The notes under the pieces are model-generated. The model was not told the origin of the DNA and did not search any database. It was given only the letters and a program-made list of their open reading frames with translations. Made by a program: the position numbers and the translations under genes. From Nocardioides marinus (GTDB lineage Bacteria > Pseudomonadota > Alphaproteobacteria > Rhodobacterales > Rhodobacteraceae): 64,000 nucleotides of DNA. The stretch is from contig JAHVJD010000007.1 in NCBI GenBank assembly GCA_019801415.1, positions 124,001 through 188,000 on the forward strand, written 5' to 3'. Below, one piece after another: positions 25,464 through 34,644 of this stretch; the first letter of the stretch is position 1, and every line of letters begins with the position of its first letter.

Positions 25464-25538
25464 TGGAGCGGGCGAGGCGATTCGAACGCCCGACCCTAAC
25501 CTTGGCAAGGTTATGCTCTACCCCTGAGCTACGCCCGC
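25464..25538 (-). tRNA. tRNA-Gly (GCC), copy 1
   Basis: This is a 75-base cloverleaf: acceptor GCGGGCG, anticodon loop TTGCCAA, T arm CGGGC-GTTCGAAT type, CCA encoded. It is identical to the copies at 25696 and 27969. Confidence 0.97.
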
Positions 25539-25654
25539 GCTGCCATTTGGTGAGGCGGTGAATAGAAAATCATCCGCCGGACTGCAAGCAAAAAAATGCA
25601 CCTTCGGGCAAGAAATTCGCCTGCGCCAGGCTGTGTCGTTACCGGGGAGAAAAA

Positions 25655-25681
25655 ACAAAAAAAGCCGCCCGGATGGGCGGC
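25655..25681 (-). terminator. Terminator of tRNA-Gly copy 2
   Basis: On the minus strand GCCGCCC pairs with GGGCGGC over a 4-base loop, followed by seven T. Confidence 0.85.
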
Positions 25682-25695
25682 GTTTTTTATCCAAA

Positions 25696-25770
25696 TGGAG
25701 CGGGCGAGGCGATTCGAACGCCCGACCCTAACCTTGGCAAGGTTATGCTCTACCCCTGAGCTACGCCCGC
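25696..25770 (-). tRNA. tRNA-Gly (GCC), copy 2
   Basis: This is identical to copy 1 over all 75 bases. The shared 5' leader ACCAAATGGCAGC is also kept. It borders the restriction-modification genes on their downstream side. Confidence 0.97.
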
Positions 25771-25871
25771 GCTGCCATTTGGTAGGGCGGTTTCTAGGAC
25801 TTTCGATGCAGGGCTGCAAGCGGAAAATCGACCCAGGCGCCAAGTATCTGTGGATAAATGCGAAACCCGCC

Positions 25872-26774
25872 TCAGCCCGGGCGGTGTGGCAGCTTGTGGC
25901 GGGAGTGTTCAAGCAGGCGCGCCTGCGCCGCATCGTCGATCCGGCAGGAGATGAAGGCGCTGGCCGGGCAGGGGGGCAGCTCCAGCGCCTTGATCAGCTG
26001 GGCATCCTTCTGGCCTTCCAGCAGCACGATCCGCTCGCGCGCCAGCATGTCGCGGGTGCCATGGCCGCCATCGGCCCGGATTCGGCGCATGAAATCCTTC
26101 TGTTGCGCCACGGCTTCCACCACGTCGCGCGGAATCGCGCGGCGCTGGATCAGGCGGAACAGCCGCGCCATGCGCTCGTTGCCGGTTTCCCCGGCAAAGA
26201 TCTGCGCCACCGCGGTCTCATCCGCGCTGCGCCAGAAATTGGCAGGGTAGGGCTGATCCTTCAGAAGCCACAGGATATGGCGGAACCCGTCAGCAGAGAT
26301 ACTGCGCTTGGCGTCCTTGTTCTGCCCGGCGGTCAGGTGCTCGGGGCGGGCGACGATCAGCCCGAGATAGCAACGGGCGCGCGCCTCATCCGCCGCCACC
26401 AGCAGGCAGGCGCAATTCAGCGCCTCGGTGGGAATCATCCAGTTGCCGCCCATGGTGTGCTTGATGTCGACATCCTGGCCCAGGATCACGGTATCCAGCC
26501 GCCCCTTGGGCAGGCGCAGCAATGCCCGCAACTCGATTTCCACCCGCGTCCCGATGTAGGTCTTCTCGGTCTTTTCCAGCTCCTCATAGGCGCGCCGCCC
26601 GGTCTTGGGCGTCATGATCACGTCGTCGATGCACTGGCGCAGCATCTGCGGCACGTCATGTTCCAGCGCCATGCTGCCGCCCGCCCTGGAGGTGATCTCT
26701 TCGGCCAGCGACGACAGCAGCGCAAAATCCGGGTGGCCCGGGCGCACCAGGCTGTCGGGAAGTTTCTGTTTCAT
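25872..26774 (-). CDS. NaeI-family type II restriction endonuclease
   Basis: This encodes 300 residues from ATG 26774 (NaeI has 317). The nuclease core is VEIELRALLRLPKG followed by LDTVILGQDVDIKHT. The Asp-x8-Asp-x-Lys spacing equals NaeI Asp86, Asp95 and Lys97. NWMIPTEALN, GLIVARPEHL and NKDAKRSISADG are family marks in the second half. The expected target is GCCGGC, by family. The partner methyltransferase lies 93 bases upstream on the same strand. A GTG at 26798 is a weaker alternative start. Confidence 0.85.
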   Translation of the reverse strand: MKQKLPDSLVRPGHPDFALLSSLAEEITSRAGGSMALEHDVPQMLRQCIDDVIMTPKTGRRAYEELEKTEKTYIGTRVEIELRALLRLPKGRLDTVILGQDVDIKHTMGGNWMIPTEALNCACLLVAADEARARCYLGLIVARPEHLTAGQNKDAKRSISADGFRHILWLLKDQPYPANFWRSADETAVAQIFAGETGNERMARLFRLIQRRAIPRDVVEAVAQQKDFMRRIRADGGHGTRDMLARERIVLLEGQKDAQLIKALELPPCPASAFISCRIDDAAQARLLEHSRHKLPHRPG

Positions 26775-26867
26775 GACAGGTATCGCCCCGCCGAACACTC
26801 ACACAGCGCGCAGTCCGCTTCGCGCGGAGCGGGCGCTGCTGTCGGCTCTGTAATCCGGATGATTTTC

Positions 26868-27827
26868 TCAGGCCCGTACGGCATGCAGCTTGGGCTTGGC
26901 AATCGCCGCTTTCAGCTCGCGTGCCACGGCTTCGGCCACCGGCGGCGGGAAGGCGTTGCCGACTTGACGGTAGGCATTGGTCTTGGCGCCGGTGAAATGC
27001 CACTCGTCCGGGAAGCCCTGGATGCGCGCCACCATCCGCACCGTCAGCCGCGGCATGCCGTTGTGGAACGGGTCCGGTGCCTCATAGGCGATGGTGCGCC
27101 CCTCGACCCCCAGCGCCGCCCAGGCGCGTCGCGCCCGCGTCGGCCCCAGGTCCGGTCCGCCGTGTTTCTTGGAGCCGCCAACGATGGTCGGCGCAATCTC
27201 GTCGGCCTTTGCCGCCCAGTCCTCGGCGCCGCGCCAGCCGCGCTCCTGCATCAGGTCCAGGAGCGTCTCGCCGACGGTGCGCGGGTTGTGCGGCAGCGGC
27301 TCGGGCCAGTTGAACTGGCCGGAAAATTCCTTGCGCAGCGCGATGATCGCCACCCGCGGCCGCAGCTGCGGCACGCCGAAATCAGAGGCGTTCAGCAGCC
27401 GCCAGTCGGTTTCATACCCCAGTTTGGAGAGCTGCTTTTTCAGTTTTTCGCGGTAGTCGTGGAACACCGCATCCAGAAAGCCGCGCACGTTTTCGATCAT
27501 CACCGCGCGGGGGCGGGTGGCGTCGACAATCTCGATCGCATCATCGAACAGGTTGCGTTCGTCCTTCTCGCCCAGCTGTTTGCCGGCCACCGAAAACGGC
27601 GGGCAGGGCAGGCCACCAGCGAGGAGGTCAATGCCGCGATAATCGCCCGCGACCTCCTTGAACTTGCGCACGTCCTCTTCCAGCACGTTCCACTGCGGGC
27701 GGTTGTGGCGCAGCGTGGCGCAGCAGTGCTTGTCGATCTCCACCAGCGCAGTGTGGTCGAAGCCGGCAGACTCCAGTCCCAGGGCCTGACCGCCCGCACC
27801 TGCGCATAGTTCTACCGATGTCAGCAT
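26868..27827 (-). CDS. DNA (cytosine-5-)-methyltransferase of the NaeI-type system
   Basis: This encodes 319 residues with all main C5-methylase motifs in order: I (ELCAGAGGQALGLE), IV with catalytic Cys (GGLPCPPFS), VI (ENVRGF), VIII (SDFGVPQLRPRVAI) and X (AYRQVGNAFPPPVAEAVA). The target-recognition region between VIII and X is short, as in single-specificity enzymes. It is first in the two-gene island, so methylation would precede restriction after entry. The start MLTSVELCAGAGG follows GCGGAGCAGG. Confidence 0.92.
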   Translation of the reverse strand: MLTSVELCAGAGGQALGLESAGFDHTALVEIDKHCCATLRHNRPQWNVLEEDVRKFKEVAGDYRGIDLLAGGLPCPPFSVAGKQLGEKDERNLFDDAIEIVDATRPRAVMIENVRGFLDAVFHDYREKLKKQLSKLGYETDWRLLNASDFGVPQLRPRVAIIALRKEFSGQFNWPEPLPHNPRTVGETLLDLMQERGWRGAEDWAAKADEIAPTIVGGSKKHGGPDLGPTRARRAWAALGVEGRTIAYEAPDPFHNGMPRLTVRMVARIQGFPDEWHFTGAKTNAYRQVGNAFPPPVAEAVARELKAAIAKPKLHAVRA

Positions 27828-27929
27828 CCTGCTCCGCCCGTCAAATTTGTTCTCGCTCCGTTCCTAGGCGCAAAGGTGATTCCGCACAAGGTTTTCCGCA
27901 GGGGCAGACTAGGCGGAAATCCCGAAATG

Positions 27930-27955
27930 CGAAAGGCCGCCCCGAAGGACGGCCT
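27930..27955 (-). terminator. Terminator of tRNA-Gly copy 3
   Basis: On the minus strand AGGCCGTCC and the GGGCGGCCT side pair around TTCG, with a TTTCG tail. It is nearly the same hairpin as the one after copy 1. Confidence 0.7.
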
Positions 27956-27968
27956 CTTCACTTTCGAA

Positions 27969-28043
27969 TGGAGCGGGCGAGGCGATTCGAACGCCCGACC
28001 CTAACCTTGGCAAGGTTATGCTCTACCCCTGAGCTACGCCCGC
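27969..28043 (-). tRNA. tRNA-Gly (GCC), copy 3
   Basis: This is the same 75-base sequence as copies 1 and 2. The leader differs slightly (CATTCGG for CATTTGG). It borders the restriction-modification genes on their upstream side. Confidence 0.97.
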
Positions 28044-28201
28044 GCTGCCATTCGGTGAGCGGTGATTTAGGGCCTGATGCGCGCGGCTGCAAGCGGAAAA
28101 TCGGGCGCTGTCGAAAAAAAATTGCCGCTTCGGCGACGGAACCCGGGCTGCGCGCCGTGTCAGCCTGCAAAGCAACGCTGTTCACACAGGAGACCACGGT
28201 C

Positions 28202-28384
28202 ATGCCAGTCAGGGAGTTTCTTCGCATCGGGGCGCTCGGCGGCGCAATCGCCTTGGGGCTTGCCTTGACCCCGGTCCCGCCCGAGGCGAAGGCGGGCGCA
28301 GGCTGGGCACCGGACGTGGAGGCGATCCTGCCAGTGCGGGTCGAAATCACCACCCTGCCGCTGACGCCCTCGCATCCGGCCTGA
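28202..28384 (+). CDS. Putative small exported peptide
   Basis: This encodes 60 residues beginning with a signal-like segment (FLRIGALGGAIALGLALTP), followed by about 30 polar residues. GGAG is 9 bases before the ATG. No family is recognised. The size and lack of downstream terminator T run on this strand make it uncertain. Confidence 0.45.
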   Translation: MPVREFLRIGALGGAIALGLALTPVPPEAKAGAGWAPDVEAILPVRVEITTLPLTPSHPA

Positions 28385-28401
28385 GCCCGGTCGCGACATG
28401 C

Positions 28402-28434
28402 AAAAAAAACGCCCCGCCAATTGGGCGGGGCGTT
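28402..28434 (-). terminator. Terminator of pyc
   Basis: On the minus strand AACGCCCCGCC pairs with GGCGGGGCGTT and runs into eight T, 27 bases after the pyc stop. Confidence 0.9.
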
Positions 28435-28460
28435 GGTCGTTCTGCCGGATGGTGCCGGGG

Positions 28461-31400
28461 TTATTCCAGCTCGACCAGCAGATCCTTGGCGTCGATCTGC
28501 GCACCGGGCTGCACGTGGATGGCTTTCACCACCGCGTCACGCTCGGCGTGGATGCCGGTCTCCATCTTCATCGCCTCGATGGTCAGCAGCATGTCGCCCT
28601 CGTGGACCTGCTGGCCAACCTGCACCGAGAGGCTGGCGACCACGCCCGGCATCGGCGCGCCGACATGGTTGGGGTTGCCCGCTTCCGCCTTCGGGTTGGC
28701 CTGGGTCGAGGCTTTCACCAGGCGGTTCGGCACCCGGATCACGCGCGGCTGGCCGTTCAGTTCGAAGAAGACCTTCACTTCGCCTTTCTCGTCGGTCTCG
28801 CCCACCGCCTGCAGGCGGATTTCCAGCGTCTTGCCCGGGTCGATCTCGGCGGTGATTTCCTCACCCGGCTCCATGCCGTAGAAGAAGGTCTTGGTCGGCA
28901 GGGTGCGCACCGGGCCGTACTGGCGATGGCGGCCCATGTAATCCAGGAACACCTTGGGATACATCAGGTAGCCGTTCAGATCCTCGTCATCGATCTTGAA
29001 GCCTTCCAGCTGCTTGGAGAGATCGGCGCGGGCTGCCTCCAGGTCCACCGGCTTCAGATGCTTGCCGGGGCGTTCGCGGTTCGGCTCTTCGCCCTTGAGC
29101 ACCTTCTTGACGATCGCTTCCGGGAAGCCGCCGGGAGGCTGACCCAGGTTGCCGCGCATCATGTCCACCACCGAGTCGGGGAAGGCCACGTCGGTCTTGG
29201 GATCCTCGACCTCGGCGCGGGTCAGGCCCTGGCTCACCATCATCAGCGCCATGTCGCCGACAACCTTGGACGACGGCGTCACCTTGACGATGTCGCCGAA
29301 CATCTGGTTCACGTCGGCATAGGTCTGCGCCACCTCGCTCCATTTCTCTTCCAGCCCCAGCGAACGCGCCTGCGCCTTCAGGTTGGTGAACTGGCCGCCC
29401 GGCATCTCGTGCAGGTAAACTTCCGAGGCCGGCGCCGCGAGGCCGCTTTCAAACGCGGCATATTGCGCCCGCACCTGTTCCCAGTAGTCCGAAATCTCGC
29501 GCACCTTGGCGATGTCGATGCCGGTGTCGCGGTCGGTGTTGCGCAGCGCTTCGACGATCGAGCCGAGGCAGGGCTGCGAGGTGCCGCCCGAGAACGCATC
29601 CATCGCCGCATCCACCGCGTCGACGCCGGCATCCGCCGCCGCCAGGATGGTGGCCCCGGCCACGCCGGAGGTGTCATGGGTGTGGAAGTGGACCGGCAGG
29701 CCGACCTCTTCCTTCAGCGCCTTGATCAGCTGGCGCGCGGCGGCGGGCTTCAAGAGGCCAGCCATGTCCTTCAGGCCCAGCACGTGGGCGCCCGCAGCTT
29801 CCAGCTCCTTGGCCATGCCGACATAGTACTTAAGGTCGTATTTGGCCCGGTTCGGATCCAGGATGTCACCGGTGTAGCAGATGGTGCCTTCGCAGACCTT
29901 GCCGCTCTCGATCACCGCGTCCATCGCGACGCGCATGTTCTCGACCCAGTTCAGCGAGTCAAAGACGCGGAACACGTCAACGCCGGTCTTCGCGGCCTGC
30001 TTCACGAAGGACTGCACCACGTTGTCGGGGTAGTTGGTGTAGCCGACACCGTTGGAGGCGCGCAGCAGCATCTGCGTCATCAGGTTCGGCATCCGCTCAC
30101 GCAGGTCGCGCAGGCGCTGCCACGGGCATTCCTGCAGGAAGCGGTAGGCGACGTCGAAGGTCGCACCGCCCCAGCACTCGACCGAGAACAGCTGGCTGAG
30201 GTTTTGCGCATAGGCCGGTGCCACCTTGATCATGTCGATCGAGCGCATCCGGGTCGCCAGCAGCGACTGGTGCCCGTCGCGCATGGTGGTGTCGGTCAGC
30301 AGAAGCTGCCGCTGTGCCTTCATCCAGTCGGCGACGGCCTGCGCGCCCTTCTGCTCCAGCAGGTTGCGGGTGCCGTAAGGCAGGTTGCCCGGCTCCACCT
30401 TGGGCGCGCGCGGCTCTTTCAGATCGGCCGCAGGCGCCGGACGGCCCTCGGTCTCGGGGTGGCCGTTCACGGTGATGTCGGCGATATAGGTCAGCACCTT
30501 GGTGCCGCGGTCACGGCGCTTGGCGAACTGGAACAGCTCCGGCGTCTCGTCGATGAACTTGGTGGTGTATTCATTCGACAGGAAGGTCGGGTGCTTCAGC
30601 AGGTTTTCGACAAAGGCGATGTTGGTGCTGACACCGCGCACCCGGAACTCGCGCAGGGCGCGGTCCATGCGGGCGATCGCCTTCTCCGGGGTCGGCGCCC
30701 AGGCGGTGACCTTGGTCAGCAGCGAGTCGTAGTAGCGGGTGATCACGCCGCCTGCATATGCGGTGCCGCCGTCGAGGCGGATGCCCATGCCGGTGGCCGA
30801 ACGGTAGGCGGTGATGCGGCCGTAGTCCGGGATGAAGTTGTTCAGCGGATCTTCGGTGGTGACGCGCGTCTGCAGCGCGTGGCCATTCAGGCGGATCTCA
30901 TCCTGGCTCGCCTTGCCGGTGGCTTCGGCAATGCTCTTGCCCTCGGCGATCAGGATCTGCGCCTGCACGATGTCGATGCCGGTGACCTCCTCGGTCACGG
31001 TATGCTCCACCTGCACCCGCGGGTTCACCTCGATGAAGTAGAACTTGCCGCTTTCCATATCCATCAGGAATTCGACGGTGCCCGCGCATTCATAGTTCAC
31101 ATGCTGGCAGATCCGGCGGCCCAGGTCGCACAGCTCGGCACGCTGCTCTTCGCTGAGGTAGGGGGCAGGCGCGCGCTCGACCACTTTCTGGTTGCGGCGC
31201 TGCACCGAGCAATCCCGCTCGTAGAGGTGATAGATGTTACCGTCCTTGTCGCCGAGGATCTGTACCTCGACGTGGCGGGCGCGGGTGATCATCTTCTCCA
31301 GGTAGCCTTCGCCGTTGCCAAAGGCGGCTTCCGCCTCGCGGCGGCCTTCCAGCACCTTTTCCTCCAGCTCCTTTTCGCCGTAGATCGGGCGCATGCCGCG

Positions 31401-31904
31401 ACCGCCGCCGCCCCAGCTCGCCTTGAGCATCAGGGGATAGCCGATCTCGGCCGCTTCCTTGCGGATCGCGTCCATGTCATCGCCCAGCACTTCGGTCGCG
31501 GGAATCACCGGCACGCCCGCGGCAATCGCCACCTTGCGGGCCGAGGCCTTGTCGCCGAGTGCGCGCATGGTTTCCGCCTTGGGGCCGATAAAGGTGATGC
31601 CGTTGCGCGCACAGGCATCGACGAAATCCGGGTTCTCCGACAGCAGGCCGTAACCCGGGTGGATCGCATCGGCACCGCTTTCCTTGGCGACGCGGATGAT
31701 CTCGTCGATCGACAGGTAGGCCGCAACCGGTCCCAGACCTTCGCCGATACGGTAAGCCTCGTCGGCCTTGAACCGGTGCAAGCCCAGCTTGTCCTCCTCG
31801 GCGTAGACGGCGACGGTGCGCTTGCCCATTTCATTGGCTGCGCGCATCACGCGGATCGCGATTTCGCCACGGTTGGCAATCAGGATCTTTTTGAAGTCGG
31901 TCAT
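28461..31904 (-). CDS. pyc: Pyruvate carboxylase
   Basis: This encodes 1147 residues, the full-length single-chain form. Biotin carboxylase comes first (KILIANRGEIAIRVMRAA, then VNPRVQVEHTVTEEVTG), then carboxyltransferase (LLTDTTMRDGHQSLLATRMR region and HFHTHDTSG), and a C-terminal biotinyl domain with the lysine in AMKMETG. It carboxylates pyruvate to oxaloacetate for anaplerosis and gluconeogenesis. GAGGG lies before the ATG. TTGTCT-N18-TAACAA about 45-75 bases upstream is a possible promoter. A very long open frame on the other strand is a codon-bias shadow. Confidence 0.97.
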   Translation of the reverse strand: MTDFKKILIANRGEIAIRVMRAANEMGKRTVAVYAEEDKLGLHRFKADEAYRIGEGLGPVAAYLSIDEIIRVAKESGADAIHPGYGLLSENPDFVDACARNGITFIGPKAETMRALGDKASARKVAIAAGVPVIPATEVLGDDMDAIRKEAAEIGYPLMLKASWGGGGRGMRPIYGEKELEEKVLEGRREAEAAFGNGEGYLEKMITRARHVEVQILGDKDGNIYHLYERDCSVQRRNQKVVERAPAPYLSEEQRAELCDLGRRICQHVNYECAGTVEFLMDMESGKFYFIEVNPRVQVEHTVTEEVTGIDIVQAQILIAEGKSIAEATGKASQDEIRLNGHALQTRVTTEDPLNNFIPDYGRITAYRSATGMGIRLDGGTAYAGGVITRYYDSLLTKVTAWAPTPEKAIARMDRALREFRVRGVSTNIAFVENLLKHPTFLSNEYTTKFIDETPELFQFAKRRDRGTKVLTYIADITVNGHPETEGRPAPAADLKEPRAPKVEPGNLPYGTRNLLEQKGAQAVADWMKAQRQLLLTDTTMRDGHQSLLATRMRSIDMIKVAPAYAQNLSQLFSVECWGGATFDVAYRFLQECPWQRLRDLRERMPNLMTQMLLRASNGVGYTNYPDNVVQSFVKQAAKTGVDVFRVFDSLNWVENMRVAMDAVIESGKVCEGTICYTGDILDPNRAKYDLKYYVGMAKELEAAGAHVLGLKDMAGLLKPAAARQLIKALKEEVGLPVHFHTHDTSGVAGATILAAADAGVDAVDAAMDAFSGGTSQPCLGSIVEALRNTDRDTGIDIAKVREISDYWEQVRAQYAAFESGLAAPASEVYLHEMPGGQFTNLKAQARSLGLEEKWSEVAQTYADVNQMFGDIVKVTPSSKVVGDMALMMVSQGLTRAEVEDPKTDVAFPDSVVDMMRGNLGQPPGGFPEAIVKKVLKGEEPNRERPGKHLKPVDLEAARADLSKQLEGFKIDDEDLNGYLMYPKVFLDYMGRHRQYGPVRTLPTKTFFYGMEPGEEITAEIDPGKTLEIRLQAVGETDEKGEVKVFFELNGQPRVIRVPNRLVKASTQANPKAEAGNPNHVGAPMPGVVASLSVQVGQQVHEGDMLLTIEAMKMETGIHAERDAVVKAIHVQPGAQIDAKDLLVELE

Positions 31905-32246
31905 TTCACCCTCGGGGTCCGTGCAAGTTGGAGAATTGTTAGGCGGATAATAACCGTTCAGACAACCGTAGTTCTGGGTAGAACCGGCATGATTGCGCTC
32001 TCAAGCGGCCTGATGTTTCCTGTCCGATGCGCGATGCGACGATTGGCTGCAAAAACGCGGCGGCAGGCGATGTTACCGCAAACATGCAAAAACAACAGGC
32101 TTTTCCGGGATTCTCTGCCTGTTTTGTAACGGCCGTGTGTCTCCGCAGTGCAGCATTTCGTAGCTGCGTTGCGGCATTCTGGCGCAGGTCGGGCGTCGGG
32201 CGGGCGAGGGTCTGCTTGGTGTTTTCACAAACTGCGCAGGTCAGTC
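31905..32246. other. Intergenic region between pyc and the hydroxy-acid dehydrogenase
   Basis: No gene is seen. It should contain the pyc promoter (minus strand). At 32086-32123 a hairpin AACAGGC...GCCTGTT with GTTTTTG on the minus strand may terminate the dehydrogenase transcript. Several GCAAA and TGCAAAAA strings occur at 32048-32090, of unclear meaning. Confidence 0.4.
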
Positions 32247-33395
32247 TTATTGCGCAAGATTGTGTCGCTTCAGGTCTCGGATTGCGGCCAGATCCGCCAG
32301 TCCCAGCTGGGCCATATTGGCCTCCAGATCGCGGGCCAGAATGTCGATCAGATGCGCCGGACCGCCCGCGCCAAGAGCCGCCAGCGCATAGTGAAAGCCG
32401 CGTCCCAGCATCACGAAATCCGCCCCCAGCGCCAGCGCACGCAGGATGTCCAGCCCGCCCTCGATGCCGCTGTCAAAGATTACCGGCACATTCACCGCGG
32501 CACGCACGGCGGGCAGCATGTCGATCGCCGCCGGGCAGCCGTCAAACTGGCGGCCCGCGTGGTTCGACACCCAGATCGCATCCGCGCCCTCATCTGCCAG
32601 CCGCGCGGCATCTTCGGCCCGCAAGACGCCCTTGATGACCAGCGGGCCGTCCCAGTGCCGTCGCAGCCAGCGCACATAGTCCCAGTCGGGCGAGGTGCGC
32701 AGCAGGTAGCCCACGTGCGCGGTGGACGACAGGCTGGCGCTGGCGCCCTCGATGTATTTGTCCAGCGTGCGCATATGCGGCATCCCCTGCCGCGCCATGC
32801 CCATGGCCCAGGCGGGGCGCATGGCAACTTGCGCCAGCAGCCGCGGGGTGAGCCGTGGTGGCTGCGTCAGGCCAGAGCGCACCTGCCGCTCCCGGCGCGA
32901 GGCAGCGGGCACGTCCACCGTCAGCACCAGCACCTTGAAGCCCGCATCGCGCGCCCGCGCCAGCATGTCGGCGCGGATGCCTTCATCCTTGGGCGGGTAC
33001 AGCTGGAACCAGGCCTGTCGACCCAGATGCGGTGCCAGGTCCTCGGGTGACTGGCTGGCCACGGTGGACAGGCAATAGGGGATGCCGACGGCGGCAGCGC
33101 TGCGCGCGAGAATGCCTTCGGCATCGGGCCAGATCAGCCCCGACATGCCCACCGGGGCGACGCCGAACGGCAGCGGCAGCATCTCGCCGAAAAGGGGCGT
33201 GGACAGATCCGGCGTCAGCGGCCCGTGCAGGATCGAGGGCACAAGCCCCACCCGGTCCAGCCCGGAGCGGTTGCGTGCCTGCGTGGTCTCGCGCCCGGTG
33301 GCGCTGTCCAGATACTCCCACACGAACCGCGGCAGGCGGCGGCGGGCGCGGCGTTTCAGGTCATCCAGACCGGGGTAGCGCTGATGCAGATCCAT
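32247..33395 (-). CDS. FMN-dependent alpha-hydroxy-acid dehydrogenase (LldD family)
   Basis: This encodes 382 residues, a TIM barrel flavoenzyme: PFGVAPVGMSGLIWPDAE, YCLSTVASQSPEDL, and the catalytic His-Arg block WVSNHAGRQFDG, then FVMLGRGFHYALAA. Members oxidise L-lactate, glycolate or mandelate, and the substrate here is open. The ATG at 33395 (MDLHQRYPG) has no good ribosome site; a TTG at 33404 is possible. It stands alone between pyc and the RHH gene. Confidence 0.9.
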   Translation of the reverse strand: MDLHQRYPGLDDLKRRARRRLPRFVWEYLDSATGRETTQARNRSGLDRVGLVPSILHGPLTPDLSTPLFGEMLPLPFGVAPVGMSGLIWPDAEGILARSAAAVGIPYCLSTVASQSPEDLAPHLGRQAWFQLYPPKDEGIRADMLARARDAGFKVLVLTVDVPAASRRERQVRSGLTQPPRLTPRLLAQVAMRPAWAMGMARQGMPHMRTLDKYIEGASASLSSTAHVGYLLRTSPDWDYVRWLRRHWDGPLVIKGVLRAEDAARLADEGADAIWVSNHAGRQFDGCPAAIDMLPAVRAAVNVPVIFDSGIEGGLDILRALALGADFVMLGRGFHYALAALGAGGPAHLIDILARDLEANMAQLGLADLAAIRDLKRHNLAQ

Positions 33396-33456
33396 AGAGG
33401 GCAAACTGCCGCCGGAGCTGCGCGTCTGTCCAGCGTAAAATCAATCGCTTGTCGGC

Positions 33457-33864
33457 TCAGTTTACCCGCCGCTGCGGCGTCAGCCGGGCCGGGGTGGCGG
33501 CGTCCTTGCGCGTGGCGTCCCGCGCCGCCCGCTCGCGCGCCAGAATGCCCGGCGCATCGACGCCCGCCAGCGGCGTGGCGGCATCGCGGGGGACCTCGCC
33601 GTTGCTGGCCAGCGCCAGGTAACGCCCGCAGCACACCCGCAGGAAAGAGGTGAAATTGCCCAGATCATGATCCGCATCCAGACTTTCGTGATAGAGTTTG
33701 GTGATCAGCTGGTTCACCGTCATCGCGTCCCGCGCGGCAATCTCTTCCAGGATGTCCCAGAAAAACCGCTCAACCCGGATCGAGGTCGCCATGCCGTCGA
33801 TCCGCAGCGACTTGGTGCGGCTCTCCCAGAGGTCGGGGTCGGCACCGATGAACAGCTCGCACAT
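33457..33864 (-). CDS. Ribbon-helix-helix (RHH_4 type) domain protein
   Basis: This encodes 135 residues. The RHH segment is TKSLRIDGMATSIRVERFFWDILEEIA followed by TVNQLITKLYHES. The C-terminal 50 residues are charged and probably disordered. The family is common in Rhodobacteraceae and is presumed to bind DNA, but targets are unknown. GGGAGAG precedes the ATG. Confidence 0.8.
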   Translation of the reverse strand: MCELFIGADPDLWESRTKSLRIDGMATSIRVERFFWDILEEIAARDAMTVNQLITKLYHESLDADHDLGNFTSFLRVCCGRYLALASNGEVPRDAATPLAGVDAPGILARERAARDATRKDAATPARLTPQRRVN

Positions 33865-33927
33865 GTCTCTCTCTCCCGTCTGGCAGCAAGTGCCCCGCCA
33901 GCCCGAGCGGGCGGGGCAGGGCGCCGA

Positions 33928-34485
33928 TTACAGCAGCGCCATGAACTGGCGCAGCCAGGCCGGGTGCGCAGGCCAGGCCGGAGCCGTCACCAGATTGCCA
34001 TCGGTCACCGCCTCTGTCACCTCGATATCGGCATAGGTACCGCCCGCGGCTTTCACCTCGGGTGCGCAGGCGGGATAGGCCGAGCATTGCCGCCCCTCCA
34101 GCGCACCCGCCGCCGCCAGCAGCTGCGCGCCGTGGCAGATCGCCGCCACCGGTTTGTTGGTCTCAAAGAAGTGCCGTACCATCGCCAGAACCTCCTCGTT
34201 CAGCCGAAGATATTCCGGCGCGCGGCCACCGGGCACCACCAACGCGTCATATTTCGCGGGATCGACCGCGGCGAAATCCGCGTTCAGCGCAAAATTATGG
34301 CCGGGCTTCTCGCTGTAGGTCTGGTCGCCCTCAAAATCGTGGATTGCCGTCTTCACCGTCTCGCCCGCTGCCTTGCCGGGGCAGACCGCATCCACCTCGT
34401 GGCCGCAGGCCAGAAGGGTCTGGAACGGCACCATGGTCTCATAGTCCTCGGTGTAGTCGCCGGTGATCATTAATACGCGTGCCAT
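33928..34485 (-). CDS. DJ-1/PfpI family protein
   Basis: This encodes 185 residues starting [16 protein letters not shown], with the nucleophile-elbow Cys in [10 protein letters not shown] and the acid residue in [10 protein letters not shown]. The family covers glyoxalase III-like enzymes, deglycase-type proteins and Cys-sensing chaperones; the substrate is not assignable. GAGGAGG before the ATG fixes the start. It is divergent from the uvrD gene. Confidence 0.88.
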   Translation of the reverse strand: MARVLMITGDYTEDYETMVPFQTLLACGHEVDAVCPGKAAGETVKTAIHDFEGDQTYSEKPGHNFALNADFAAVDPAKYDALVVPGGRAPEYLRLNEEVLAMVRHFFETNKPVAAICHGAQLLAAAGALEGRQCSAYPACAPEVKAAGGTYADIEVTEAVTDGNLVTAPAWPAHPAWLRQFMALL

Positions 34486-34587
34486 CTTGATCCTCCTCTG
34501 CAATTGGCAGGGAAGGGGCTAGCACCTCGGCCGCCTGCCGGGGTATTAGGCGGATACTACATTGCCGCGGTGGGGTGGAATTGGTGG

Positions 34588-34602
34588 GAACAGAATGTGA
34601 AC
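34588..34602 (-). promoter_or_regulatory. SOS (LexA) box before the uvrD-type helicase
   Basis: On the minus strand this reads GTTC-ACATTCT-GTTC, exact for GTTC-N7-GTTC. It ends 42 bases before the helicase ATG. Confidence 0.75.
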
Positions 34603-34644
34603 GTCCCCTTTCCGCCGCGCCTGAATCACGCTAGGATCACGGGT

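Noticed and set aside
28398-32129. 1243-codon open frame on the plus strand opposite pyc
   Set aside because: Its translation is His/Arg/Leu-rich low-information text and mirrors pyc codons; pyc on the other strand has complete domains. It is a GC codon-bias shadow.
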